Below, piece after piece: positions 30,901-39,726 of a stretch of DNA of 64,000 bases (within the stretch, counting starts at the first letter, position 1; every line of letters begins with the position of its first letter). The notes under the pieces were generated by a model. It saw only the letters and a program-made list of their open reading frames with translations. It did not search any database and had not been told where the DNA came from. This stretch comes from Cryomorpha sp963836915 (GTDB lineage: Bacteria > Bacteroidota > Bacteroidia > Flavobacteriales_D > Cryomorphaceae). The DNA lies in NCBI GenBank assembly GCA_963836915.1, contig CAWILH010000002.1:2480001-2544000 (forward strand), written 5' to 3'. Both the position numbers and the translations under genes were made by a program.

Positions 30901-33343
30901 TACTTCTACCGATAATGGAATCTGTAATTCTGTGACCGACGAATTTGAATTGACTTTTGGTGATGCCGCGTTCGTATTTGCCGGCAACGACAAGAATGTG
31001 TGTGAGACCCAAGAGCTCATACAGCTGCAAGGAGAAGTAAGTGGTGAGACCACTACCGGAATGTGGAGTACTGAAGGCGATGGGGTATTCTTCCCAAGCC
31101 CGAATACGCTCAATCCACAATACGAGCCAGGAGCCGGCGATATCGCTGCCGGAAGTGTCGAGCTTACGCTCATGTCTACGAATAATACACTCTGTACCGA
31201 AGGGCAGGCAACCATGACCATAAACTTCCAGCCGCTTCCTGTAGCAAATGCAGGAGCAGACCGGGTGGTATGTGGTGAGATAGAACCCATACAGCTGCTC
31301 GGTTCGGTAAGCGGAGCTACTGGCGGAACTTGGGTGACGAGTGGTACAGGAACATTTGCACCTAATGCAAATACCCTTACCGCACTCTACACCCCATCAT
31401 CTGTAGATAGCCTGAACGGTGTAATCACGCTTACACTTAACACGACTGGAAACGCACAATGTGCGGCCGATAATGATGCCATGACCATCTCATTCTCTGG
31501 AGCAGTCACTGCAAATGCAGGGTCTAACCAAACGGTTTGTGAAGATGTAGAAAGCGTATCTGTATCCGGCACAGTAGAGGGTACAAGTGCATATCAATGG
31601 GGCACCGCAGGTAGCGGAACTTTTAACCCTTCCAATGCTAATCTTGCCACCAGCTATGTGCCGTCTCAGACCGATCGGGATGCAGGGACAGTAACGATAT
31701 ACCTGCAAGCAGCAGGTAGCGCAAACTGTCCGGGTGAAACCGACTCGCTGCGTATCGTATTTGATCCAGTACCCACGATAGTAGCCGCCACTCAGATAGA
31801 TGCGTGCAGTGTAGATGATCAAATATCGGTGACCAGCACGGTGGGTAATGCAAGCGCTATACTATGGACATCTCAAGGAAATGGAGCCTTCAGCCCCAAT
31901 GACTTCAGCGATGACATTCTCTACACTCCGACCAATGCAGAGCGTGAAGCCGGACAGGCCGTGCTTACCATCATAGCTACATCAAATGGAACCTGTGGTG
32001 ATCTATCACGCCAAGTCATTATAAACTTACGCCCGCTGGCCGTAGTAAATGCCGGAAACGACATTTTCGGATGTGAAACGGAAGGAGATGTGAGCCTATT
32101 CGGAGCGGTAGAAGGCGATGGATATGAAGGACAGTGGTCTACCAATGCCTTTGGATCCTTCACACCGTCGAACACCGTTTTAAATGGAAACTATGTATTT
32201 GGCACGACCGATATAATTGTCGGCTCAGCCAGACTGATACTTACTTCTACCAATAATGGAGCCTGCCCGGCAGTGACCGACACGGTAGTGGTGACCATAA
32301 ACCGACAGAGCACTGCCAATGCAGGCGAAGACATCTTCGTATGTAGCAACGCGGGCACCGTGCCGCTCAATGGTACCGTAACCAATGCCGAAGCTGTGGA
32401 GTGGACGACTTCTGGAGATGGCGTATTCCTTCCATCAGCACAAGAGGTAGATGCAGAATATGTAATAGGCCCAAATGATGAGATAGCCGGATCGGTAGAG
32501 CTTACCATAAGCGCTTCATCACTTGGTGGCTGCGAAATGGCAACAGATGTGGTGACCGTCAACTTCAATAATCCACTCGTAGTAGACTTCACATCTAGCC
32601 CAGGCTGTGTGGGTGCGGCGGTACAATTTACCGATCAGACCCAAGCGCTGGCCGGAGAGATCACAGGCTGGAAATGGAACTTTGGTAACGGAAATATTTC
32701 CAATGAACGCAACCCGCTCTTTATATATAACACGGCCGGCACGCCAAGTGTGCAGCTGGTAGTGCAGAGTAGCATAGGCTGTAGTGATACCATCACCAAA
32801 CTCATAAACGTGGTACAAGGACCCACGGCCGACTTTAATGTAAACGTCAACCCGGCACCTGTGAACTTTGACCTGCGGTTTACCGATGCAAGCGCACTTG
32901 CCCAAGCATGGAACTGGGATTTTGGAAACAATATGGACTTTTCCGAAAATCAAAACGTAACGATGACCTATACCCAGCCCGGTGACTATAACGTAACACT
33001 TTTGGTAACGGGTGAGACAGGGTGTACCGATTCTACCTCTACCCTCATGACCATAAATGGACAGGTCACCCTGCCACCGAGATTGCCCAATAGCTTCTCG
33101 CCAAATGGAGACGACAATAATGATGTCTTCTTCGTGCGCGGTGGCCCATTTACAGTACTTGACTTCAAAGTATACGATGGGTGGGGAAGCCAAATATTCA
33201 GCACCAACAATCAGGATACTGGCTGGGATGGAACCGAAAATGGAAAACAGTCGCCCGTAGGTGTGTATGTATACACCATAAAAGCGACCAATATAGACGG
33301 TGCCGCCTTCGATTATTCAGGACGAATTAACTTATTCCGTTAA
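21923..33343 (+). CDS. Giant T9SS type B surface protein with about 35 repeats, frameshifted
   Basis: Read as one gene of about 3,806 residues. Order: signal peptide (VILLFSVWAVLYAAMSHAQ); an IgGFc-binding-like N-terminal domain (DEFWLAPPEVTQGHAG, NTGLKISSTADITAIYE after correction, LKGRNGLGTEFYTPMQN); about 35 repeats of 88 residues (23311-32580); two PKD domains (WKWNFGNGNISNERNP, WNWDFGNNMDFSENQ); and a gliding-motility-associated C-terminal (CHU_C, type B sorting) domain with LPNSFSPNGDDNNDVFFVRG. Frames change near 22091 (extra base), 22275 (extra G) and 24898-24908 (two bases lost). The net change is zero, and the joined protein matches the family across each break. It is probably a cell-surface adhesin or matrix protein. 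A porP/sprF gene begins 3 bases later. Confidence 0.8.
23311..32580 (+). repeat. About 35 diverged 264-bp coding repeats of giant protein A
   Basis: Each repeat is about 88 residues and starts with a phrase like ANAGTDKTVCANNAEVNLSG. It continues through GGTWSGGTGTF and YTPSAQDITNGGVTLTLTTT to a second cysteine (GNGLCNAV). I counted 35 openings with AG-x-D/N-x-x-x-C. The two cysteines per repeat could form one disulfide. Central copies are similar to each other; the last eleven or so (from about 29370) are more diverged. DNA identity between copies is moderate, so the array is older than that of the second giant gene. Confidence 0.8.
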
Positions 33344-33346
33344 ACT

Positions 33347-34339
33347 ATGAAAACGACAATAAATAGAATACCCGCGCTGGTACTCGGGTTAACCATAATC
33401 TTCGGTACCGCAAAAAATACTACTGCTCAAGATGCTCAAATATCGCAGTATGATGCAGCGCCGATCATGTTCAATCCAGCAAATACAGGGATGCTGAAAT
33501 TTACCGACATGCGCATCGCAGCACTCTATCGGTCGCAGTGGAGCTCACTCTCTACCAGCTTCAACACCTTTGCCGCATCCTTTGATATGGCAGCCAATGA
33601 CCGGATGGGATTTGGTGGGGTCTTTATCAATACCGATGAAGCCAATGTGATAAGCACTTCAAACTTCTTGGTATCGGGAGCCTATCAGATTACAGATCCC
33701 AACCAAACTAAGTATATGCTTACCGCGGGTGCTCAGCTAGGATTACTTTACAAACGTGTAAACATGAATGGGCTCATCTTCGATAGCCAGTTTGATGGAT
33801 ATAATTTTGATGGCGACTTGCCTACAAGGGAGTCTTTCGTGAGAAGCACACGCTTTATGATTGATGCAAATATGGGTATCTCTTATAAATCAACGGATAG
33901 AACAAAGAAGATCAATCCATTTGCCGACTTTGCACTCTTTCACATCACCACTCCCAATGAGTCGTTTATAGGCGATGAAAAATCAAAACTCCCTATGCGC
34001 TGGATGGCAAATATTGGGGCAAGGATCGAAGCAGGCCGTCAGGTAGTGGTTGATCCTTCGGTGCTCTGGATGATGCAGCGTGAGTCGATGCAGTTTCAGG
34101 CCACCGCGCTCAGCTATATTGAAGTGTCGGGAACTCCCTACCAAGTAATCGGTGGTTTGGGATACCGGCTTGAAGATGCCGCGATAATCCACGCAGGGGT
34201 GCGCCACAACTCCAATATTTTTAGAATCTCCTATGATATCAATACATCGGGCTTGAGCGATTACTCAAAAAATAGGGGTGCATTGGAATTTACCGTTATC
34301 TATCGACCTGGCCGAAGGACTTCGAGAGCTATTTATTAG
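33347..34339 (+). CDS. PorP/SprF-family type IX secretion membrane protein
   Basis: 330 residues. It has a signal peptide (ending TTAQ), then the family opening AQISQYDAAPIMFNPANTGM and beta-strand-rich sequence throughout (LYRSQWSSLSTSFNTFAASF, IRFMIDANMGISYK-like, VIGGLGYRLEDAAIIHAGVR). PorP/SprF proteins are outer-membrane barrels of the T9SS; family members paired with type B cargo are thought to assist its export or surface retention. The start is 3 bases after the giant gene stop, a two-gene operon. A terminator hairpin follows at 34362. Confidence 0.9.
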   Translation: MKTTINRIPALVLGLTIIFGTAKNTTAQDAQISQYDAAPIMFNPANTGMLKFTDMRIAALYRSQWSSLSTSFNTFAASFDMAANDRMGFGGVFINTDEANVISTSNFLVSGAYQITDPNQTKYMLTAGAQLGLLYKRVNMNGLIFDSQFDGYNFDGDLPTRESFVRSTRFMIDANMGISYKSTDRTKKINPFADFALFHITTPNESFIGDEKSKLPMRWMANIGARIEAGRQVVVDPSVLWMMQRESMQFQATALSYIEVSGTPYQVIGGLGYRLEDAAIIHAGVRHNSNIFRISYDINTSGLSDYSKNRGALEFTVIYRPGRRTSRAIY

Positions 34340-34361
34340 GAAATAAGTTTAAATAAGGGGA

Positions 34362-34392
34362 AAGGCTGCTTCAGAAATGGAGCGGCTTTTTT
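34362..34392 (+). terminator. Rho-independent terminator after porP/sprF
   Basis: AAGGCTGCT pairs with AGCGGCTT, with two G-T wobbles, around a loop of about 11 bases. A T-run follows directly. It lies 23 bases after the stop of the PorP/SprF gene. Confidence 0.7.
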
Positions 34393-34541
34393 GTTTTCAT
34401 AATACCGAATACATTCAAGACAGCATTTGATGACTCCATTCGCTATTCCGGCTACTCAGACTTGTATTGGAATGATCATTGAACAAATGGCGGGTAAGTG
34501 ATAGCCATTGCTATCGCAGATAATCTTAAAAACCTATACCA

Positions 34542-35042
34542 ATGAGCATTAAAAATTTATACAGCAGCGAAGCTAAAGTGAAAATCAAGGAGCTTGCAGA
34601 GTCTATTGACTTTGTCTTTATGGCAACGAACCTTACAAGTCTTCCCTTACACGCCATTCCTATGAGCACCAAAAAAGTAGACGAAATGGGAAATATTTGG
34701 TTTCTAAGCGGGGATGAAAGTTCACACAACAGCCATATCCGGGCCGATAATAAAATTCACCTTTTCTATGGTGGCGGAACGGATATGGAATTTCTCAATG
34801 TATTTGGAGAAGCTGAAATCATCCGCGACCGAAGCATTATCCATGAACTTTACGGCTCTGCCGACGACACTTGGTTTGATGGCAAAGATGACCCGAAGGT
34901 TACGGCGTTGATGATCAAGCCGCTCGACGTTCATTATTGGGATACCAAAAACGGCAAACTGGTGAGCCTACTTAAGATGGGCGTTGGAGCCGTGACCGGC
35001 AAAAAGATGGAGCTCGGCGAAGAAGGAAAATTGGAAGTGTAG
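34542..35042 (+). CDS. Pyridoxamine 5'-phosphate oxidase-like general stress protein
   Basis: 166 residues. The sequence fits the small flavin-binding split-barrel family related to general stress protein 26: FVFMATNLTSLPLHAIPMST near the start, GNIWFLSGDESSHNSHIRAD in the centre, VFGEAEIIRD, and the end VTALMIKPLDVHYWDTKNGK. Such proteins bind FMN or FAD; few have a known substrate. No signal peptide, so cytoplasmic. It is monocistronic: a terminator lies before it and a hairpin (35125-35152) after it. A true oxidase activity on vitamin B6 is unlikely for this subfamily. Confidence 0.8.
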   Translation: MSIKNLYSSEAKVKIKELAESIDFVFMATNLTSLPLHAIPMSTKKVDEMGNIWFLSGDESSHNSHIRADNKIHLFYGGGTDMEFLNVFGEAEIIRDRSIIHELYGSADDTWFDGKDDPKVTALMIKPLDVHYWDTKNGKLVSLLKMGVGAVTGKKMELGEEGKLEV

Positions 35043-35124
35043 AGAATGCTTGGAAAGGGTAAACTTTAGTGCCACCTGCAGCACTAAAAATTTAAGCAGC
35101 ATTAAAAATTGTCGAAGTTAAAAA

Positions 35125-35152
35125 GAAGCCGCCTCAGCGATGGAGCGGCTTC
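35125..35152. terminator. Hairpin between convergent genes
   Basis: Perfect 8-base stem GAAGCCGC (35125-35132) with GCGGCTTC (35145-35152) and a 12-base loop. The following T-run is weak on the + strand, but an A-run precedes it, so it could terminate minus-strand transcripts as well. It lies 83 bases after the stress-protein stop. Confidence 0.5.
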
Positions 35153-35277
35153 ATTAATGAACGGAGTTCGATGATAGTTTCAAAAATCAGATGATTATTT
35201 AAAAAACTTGAATTAAAACTACTTCGTCCTAGTCCGTCTGAATCCGAACATATTTGAAATCAAGGTATTACTAAATG

Positions 35278-35892
35278 CTAATTCAGGTCTACCGATTTTT
35301 TGTACATCGTGAAAAAATAAAAAGGTAAGAAGCCAAAAGTAAAAAGAAAGGCACCCAAGACCAATAGAACGCCTGCTCCTTGCAGATGCATAAGCTTAAA
35401 AACTCCTGACAAGCCCGTGATTATTGATGCCAACGCCCCAATAATATGCTTCACTCTTACCGAAAGCGCTTTAGACAGGCTCACCTTAAACCTATCTATA
35501 ATCAAGAGTGGGATGAAGAATAAAAAGGTAGCAATGAATCCAAAAATGAAAAATCCATTACCCGAAGATACCCGCATCAGCACCATTGTAATTCCTGCCG
35601 CAAAGATCGCAACACTTATGAATCCGACCGAATAAAGAGCTCTTTTCATGATCACTACCCGATCGCGGTTTAGCAGAAATACCGTTTGGCTTTGAAGCTG
35701 TGCCAAACCATTGGGCGCTAAGTTAGTGATGGCGTTCTTCAGGCATGGGTCAAATGCCATGCCTTTTTGGAGCTGAATTTCGACCACACAGCATAAGTGA
35801 TCAATTACATCATCTCTAAGTGGTGCCAATTCCAAACCTTCGGCATCTACTGCCTCTCTGATCTTTTCAAATTGCTCTTCAGTTAATTTCAT
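35278..35892 (-). CDS. PadR-associated membrane protein
   Basis: 204 residues. A soluble N-terminal part of about 80 residues (EEQFEKIREAVDAEGLELAP, DDVIDHLCCVVE) precedes four hydrophobic helices: SVGFISVAIFAAGITMVLM, FFIFGFIATFLFFIPLLII, IIGALASIITGLSGVF and VLLVLGAFLFTFGFLPFYFF. Its start overlaps the end of the PadR gene by four bases, so the two are translationally coupled. This pairing of a PadR regulator with a membrane protein carrying a short soluble head is common in Bacteroidota. The function is not known to me; a sensor or anti-regulator role is only a guess from the arrangement. Confidence 0.75.
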   Translation of the reverse strand: MKLTEEQFEKIREAVDAEGLELAPLRDDVIDHLCCVVEIQLQKGMAFDPCLKNAITNLAPNGLAQLQSQTVFLLNRDRVVIMKRALYSVGFISVAIFAAGITMVLMRVSSGNGFFIFGFIATFLFFIPLLIIDRFKVSLSKALSVRVKHIIGALASIITGLSGVFKLMHLQGAGVLLVLGAFLFTFGFLPFYFFTMYKKSVDLN

Positions 35893-36227
35893 ATCGTATT
35901 TGGTTTTAGAAAAATCAATTTATTCAAGGTTTGTATAAAATCTTTAAGCTCTTCAATATGAACCAATTTTTCTTTTTTTCCAGCTGATGTAAGGGCGTAA
36001 TATTTCCTTAGCCTTTTACCGATATACTCTTCTTCAAAGGTCAGAAGCCCATCCTTTGTCATCTTTTGCAAAGCCGGATAGAGTGAGCCATCCTTCAATA
36101 AAATCTTATGATCCGAAGTCTCCTTGACCGATTGGAATATCTCATAGCCGTACATTCTTCCGTTTTCGGAAAGTAAGTTCAAGATAATCGTTGATAATGT
36201 TCCTTTTAATAATTCTTTAGAATACAT
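35889..36227 (-). CDS. PadR-family transcriptional regulator
   Basis: 112 residues from the ATG at 36227. A start 15 bases further upstream would lie within the promoter -7 region, so it is less likely. The winged-helix signature is clear: LLKGTLSTIILNLLSENGRM, YGYEIFQSVKE, KDGSLYPALQKMTKDGLL, and the wing KRLRKYYALTSAGKKE. PadR proteins usually repress their own operon and respond to small molecules or stress. A 9-base inverted repeat overlaps the promoter just upstream. It is co-transcribed with the membrane protein gene. Confidence 0.9.
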   Translation of the reverse strand: MYSKELLKGTLSTIILNLLSENGRMYGYEIFQSVKETSDHKILLKDGSLYPALQKMTKDGLLTFEEEYIGKRLRKYYALTSAGKKEKLVHIEELKDFIQTLNKLIFLKPNTI

Positions 36228-36270
36228 GCCGCAAATATACATAGATTTATGATGTATTTACAATCTATGT
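36228..36270 (-). promoter_or_regulatory. Promoter and likely operator of the PadR operon
   Basis: On the minus strand TATATTTG (Bacteroidota -7 box) ends 4 bases before the padR-like ATG. An inverted repeat, ACATAGATT (36239-36247) and AATCTATGT (36262-36270), has perfect 9-base arms 14 bases apart. It spans the region upstream of the -7 box. A nested TACAT...ATGTA is also present, as in known PadR operators. Autoregulation is inferred from position. Confidence 0.6.
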
Positions 36271-36420
36271 GTTTCTGACTTGAGCGAACCATTTTAGCAA
36301 GTTTTCTTCGAAGCCATGCTGAAGCAAATTTCATTGTAATTTCGCGCTTTTTTGAGTCAATTGCAGATCTCCACACGAATTACTCAGTGGCTTTAGATTT
36401 TTCTATCACGATCGAATATT

Positions 36421-36569
36421 TAGTGTCTGTCCATAGAGTCCGCTATCTGCCTTGCACTTGTTCTAAAAACAGTCGTCCCGCTCGAGCGGGACTCCTTGAT
36501 TTTTAGAACTGCACGCGCGTTGCTATCGAACTCTTTGATCCAGCCACCCGATTGTATTGACAGACTCTA
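36421..36569. mobile_element. MITE-like element with nested hairpins
   Basis: Terminal inverted repeats TAGTGTCTGTCCATA (36421-36435) and TATTGACAGACTCTA (36555-36569) match at all but two or three positions. Nested inside are a perfect 10-base inverted repeat, GTTCTAAAAA 36460-36469 with TTTTTAGAAC 36500-36509, and an 18-base perfect palindrome GTCCCGCTCGAGCGGGAC at 36475-36492. No reading frame is present. The layout suggests a small non-autonomous mobile element or a repeated intergenic hairpin. Confidence 0.5.
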
Positions 36570-36733
36570 TTTAGATACGATTCTGCAATGCTGGACGCTC
36601 ACAACCGTCAAGAAAAACTAGATAATAACACTTGATTATAAGTTGTTCAAGCAGGGTTTTTTTCGCTCAACGCCAAGGAACCTTTCATAGACCAACCCAA
36701 AACCACCCACTCCAATTAGACTCCCAAAAAAAT

Positions 36734-36767
36734 ATATTTAGAGTAGTCTAAATATTTTTTACCTTTG
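36734..36767 (+). promoter_or_regulatory. Promoter and DtxR/MntR-type operator of the metal uptake operon
   Basis: The palindrome ATATTTAGA (36734-36742)-GTAG-TCTAAATAT (36747-36755) has perfect 9-base arms, typical of DtxR-family boxes. A promoter TTTA (36737-36740), 19 bases, TACCTTTG (36760-36767) overlaps it. The -7 box ends 8 bases before the ATG of the binding-protein gene at 36776. Metal-dependent repression by the regulator encoded at 41422-42078 is the expected control. Confidence 0.8.
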
Positions 36768-36775
36768 CCGCTCTT

Positions 36776-37672
36776 ATGAAGTATTCCCTGTTCTTTCTGA
36801 TCTTATGCTTCGGCTGCACATCGACGCAAACCAAAAAATCTACAAGGCTCAAAATCGTTTGCACCACAGGAATAGTGGCTGATGCAATTAAATCTTGCAC
36901 CACCGACTCCTGCGAAGTGGTGGCGCTCATGGGCCCCGGTACCGACCCGCATCTTTTCAAGCCCACCAAAGAAAGCCTTGATCTAATGGCCGCTGCTGAT
37001 GTCATTGTGGCCAATGGCCTGCACCTCGAAGGGCGGATGCAGGATATCCTTGAGAAAATGGAACGGAGCCACAGGGTTATCTTTCTCGGCGACGGCCTTT
37101 CACCAGCGGAACTGCTCTATGGCGATGTCAATCAAAAAATACCCGATCCGCATATCTGGTTTGATGTAAAGCTTTGGAAAAAAGCGGTGCAATATGCCTT
37201 GGAAGAATTTGCGGAAGCAGAACCCAAATTTATTGATCAGACCAAATCCAAAGCCTATGGAGATATGCTCGACGGGCTCCAAAATACCGTAGCTGCCCAG
37301 ATGGCCGAAATACCGGAAGGGCAGCGCACATTGATCACCGCCCATGATGCCTTCTCCTATTTCGGACGCGCGTACAACACCGAAGTAATTGGCCTTCAAG
37401 GTATTTCTACCATGGCCGAATATGGCATCCGCGATGTGACCAATTTGGTCGACCTTATCATAGCCAAGCAAATAAAAGCGGTATTTGTAGAGTCGAGCAT
37501 TTCGTCCCGATCCATAGAGGCAGTCATCGCTGGCTGCGCCGAGCGCGGCTTTGATGTGAAGGAAGGGGGTACGCTCTATTCAGATGCTTTGGGAAACGCT
37601 GCGAGCGGCGCCGACACGTATCAGGGTATGGTGAATGCCAATGTAAAATCAATTAAAAACGCATTGAAATGA
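36776..37672 (+). CDS. TroA-type zinc/manganese ABC transporter binding lipoprotein
   Basis: 298 residues. The N-terminus (LFFLILCFGC, Cys14) looks like a lipoprotein signal, though the lipobox is imperfect. It binds a divalent metal outside the inner membrane and delivers it to the permeases encoded downstream. Expected ligands are His59 (GTDPHLFKP), His126 (PDPHIWFD), His190 (TAHDAFSYF) and Asp270 (YSDALG). Their spacing matches TroA (H68, H133, H199, D279) closely, as do GLQGIST and FVESSIS. TroA-type proteins accept Zn and Mn; the metal cannot be decided here. It is the first gene of a six-gene operon and overlaps the ATPase gene by 4 bases. Confidence 0.9.
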   Translation: MKYSLFFLILCFGCTSTQTKKSTRLKIVCTTGIVADAIKSCTTDSCEVVALMGPGTDPHLFKPTKESLDLMAAADVIVANGLHLEGRMQDILEKMERSHRVIFLGDGLSPAELLYGDVNQKIPDPHIWFDVKLWKKAVQYALEEFAEAEPKFIDQTKSKAYGDMLDGLQNTVAAQMAEIPEGQRTLITAHDAFSYFGRAYNTEVIGLQGISTMAEYGIRDVTNLVDLIIAKQIKAVFVESSISSRSIEAVIAGCAERGFDVKEGGTLYSDALGNAASGADTYQGMVNANVKSIKNALK

Positions 37673-38451
37673 CCGTACTCGAAGCGCATAATCTCACGGT
37701 AAGCTATGATAAGCAGCCGGTACTTTGGGACGTCGACTTTAAAGTGCCAGAAGGAAAACTGGTAGGCATAATCGGCCCCAACGGATCAGGAAAAACTACC
37801 TTGCTCAAGGCTGCCATGTCCATCCTTCCGGCCGACAGTGGCTACGTGCGCATCTTCAATAAACCCATAGACGATGTGCGGGAGCGGATGAGCTATGTGC
37901 CACAGCGCCAGTCGGTAGATTGGGATTTTCCGGCCACGGTAAAAGACATCTGTGAGATGGGGCGCTATAAAAAGGGACGGCTCTTCGGGCGGCTTTCTAA
38001 AATAGACCGCGAGATAGCCGCACACGCCCTAGAACGGGTGGGAATGCAAAACTACCGCAACCGACAGATCGGTGAGCTGAGCGGTGGACAGCAACAGCGC
38101 GTTTTTATAGCCCGCTCACTGGCGCAGCAAGCAGAACTCTACCTTATGGACGAACCCTTCGTGGGTATAGATGCAGCCAGCGAAGAAACCATTATACAGC
38201 TCCTGGAAGAGATGCGCTCAGAAGGGAAGACGGTGGTGCTCGTACACCACGATCTCCACACCGCGATCGAGTTTTTTGACTGGATCATACTGCTCAATAC
38301 CCGCCTGATAGCTGCCGGTCCAAAAGCAGAAGTGCTCACCGAAGAAAACCTGCGAAAGGCTTACGGCGGCAAGCTTACCCTGCTCAGCAAAGTGGCCGAT
38401 CTCGTAGCGGCCAAGGGCTATCCATTGCGCGAAAAGCGAAGAATAGAATAG
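37669..38451 (+). CDS. Metal ABC transporter ATP-binding protein
   Basis: 260 residues. All ABC motifs are present: Walker A GPNGSGKTT, Q-loop YVPQRQSVDW, signature LSGGQQQRVFIARSL, Walker B LYLMDEPFVGID and the switch His in VLVHHDLHTAIEFFD. The phrase VPQRQSVDWDFPATVKD is characteristic of zinc/manganese importers of this class. It powers uptake of the metal delivered by the TroA-type protein. It overlaps the upstream gene by 4 bases and lies 3 bases before the permease gene. Confidence 0.93.
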   Translation: MTVLEAHNLTVSYDKQPVLWDVDFKVPEGKLVGIIGPNGSGKTTLLKAAMSILPADSGYVRIFNKPIDDVRERMSYVPQRQSVDWDFPATVKDICEMGRYKKGRLFGRLSKIDREIAAHALERVGMQNYRNRQIGELSGGQQQRVFIARSLAQQAELYLMDEPFVGIDAASEETIIQLLEEMRSEGKTVVLVHHDLHTAIEFFDWIILLNTRLIAAGPKAEVLTEENLRKAYGGKLTLLSKVADLVAAKGYPLREKRRIE

Positions 38452-38454
38452 GTC

Positions 38455-39726
38455 ATGAATGTAAATCTCACATGGGTGATCATCGGCTGTGCGCTTATCG
38501 GTGCCGGCTCTTCGCTGGTAGGTTCATTCGCCTATCTGCGGAAGCAATCGCTCGTGGGCGATGCCGTAGCGCATGCTTTGCTACCTGGGGTCGCGCTTTC
38601 ATTCCTTCTATTTGAAGAGAAAAGCCTGTGGGTACTTTTCCCCGGTGCCCTTATCGCCGGCTGGCTGAGCCTGCTCAGCATAGACCTGATAAGCCGTCAC
38701 AGCAAGATAAAATCGGATACGGCCATAGCCATCGTGCTCAGCGTATTTTTTGCTGCGGGCATCGTGCTTCTCACCCATATTCAAGGGGGGGATTACGGCA
38801 ATCAAACGGGCTTGGATTCCTTCCTTTTTGGAAAAGCTGCGAGCATGCTCCCGCGCGATATTTACCTTTTCGTGCTAGTCGACCTGCTCCTTATCGCTGC
38901 CATTTTGACCTTCTACCCATACCTTAAACTGCTCGCTTTCGACAAGGAATATTCTTCGGCCATTGGCCTGCCCGTTAAGGCTTTGGAATTCTTGCTCTCT
39001 ACCATCACCGTGCTCGCCGTGGCCAGCGGCATACAGGCAGTAGGCGTGGTATTAATGGCAGCCTTGATCATTACGCCGGCTGCCACAGCCCGGTTTTACA
39101 CCAAGCGCCTAAGCCGTATGCTTGCGCTGGCCATGGGCTTTGGTATATTCAGTGCGATAGGCGGAGTGCTCATTTCCTACACGGCACCATCCATGCCCAC
39201 GGGGCCTTGGATCGTCGTTCTGCTGAGCTTCGTGGCCATATTTACTTTTATTTTTGCTCCACAAAAGGGGGTTTTCCAAAGGTTCAAAACCCAGCGCAGG
39301 CACGTGCAGAAAATGTCAGATGAAAACGTGCTCAAGCTTTTTTATGCGAGCGAAGAAAGCGGCACGAGAAGCTCCCTGAGCTTTACCGATATCTCTGCCG
39401 CCCGCAGGTTCGAAAGTCAAAAATTACAGCACTCGATAGGAAGATTACTCAAAAATGAACTGATCCTTTCGGAAAATGAAAGGCTACAGCTCACGCCAAA
39501 AGGCCGCGATGAAGCTAGCCGCGTGGTGCGCCTGCACCGGCTATGGGAGCTCTACCTGAATGTACGTATGAACATACCCGAAGATCATGTACACCATGAT
39601 GCCGATGCCATCGAACATATCATAACCCCAGATCTGGAAGAGATGCTGATCAAAGAGCTGGGATATCCCGCACTTGATCCCCATGCATCGGTAATACCGG
39701 GAATGAAAAAGAAACCTGAAATCTGA
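38455..39726 (+). CDS. Metal ABC permease fused to a DtxR-like regulatory domain
   Basis: 423 residues, longer than the usual permease (about 280). Residues 1-275 form an ABC-3 type permease with about eight membrane helices and the conserved start LRKQSLVGDAVAHALLPGV. Residues from about 285 form a soluble domain: a winged-helix-like part (LQHSIGRLLKNELILSEN, RLQLTPKGRDEASRVVRLHR), then the DtxR dimerisation/metal-binding region (HVHHDADAIEHIITPDLEE, ALDPHASVIPG). The fused part could sense cytoplasmic metal at the transporter. It ends in ATGA-like overlap with the next gene. The two permease genes of the operon encode non-identical subunits, as in TroC/TroD. Confidence 0.88.
   Translation: MNVNLTWVIIGCALIGAGSSLVGSFAYLRKQSLVGDAVAHALLPGVALSFLLFEEKSLWVLFPGALIAGWLSLLSIDLISRHSKIKSDTAIAIVLSVFFAAGIVLLTHIQGGDYGNQTGLDSFLFGKAASMLPRDIYLFVLVDLLLIAAILTFYPYLKLLAFDKEYSSAIGLPVKALEFLLSTITVLAVASGIQAVGVVLMAALIITPAATARFYTKRLSRMLALAMGFGIFSAIGGVLISYTAPSMPTGPWIVVLLSFVAIFTFIFAPQKGVFQRFKTQRRHVQKMSDENVLKLFYASEESGTRSSLSFTDISAARRFESQKLQHSIGRLLKNELILSENERLQLTPKGRDEASRVVRLHRLWELYLNVRMNIPEDHVHHDADAIEHIITPDLEEMLIKELGYPALDPHASVIPGMKKKPEI

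Noticed and set aside
23311..32580. Minus-strand open frames of 80-220 codons across giant gene A
   Set aside because: They are shadows of the repetitive coding strand, with no starts, motifs or conservation between copies beyond the repeat itself.
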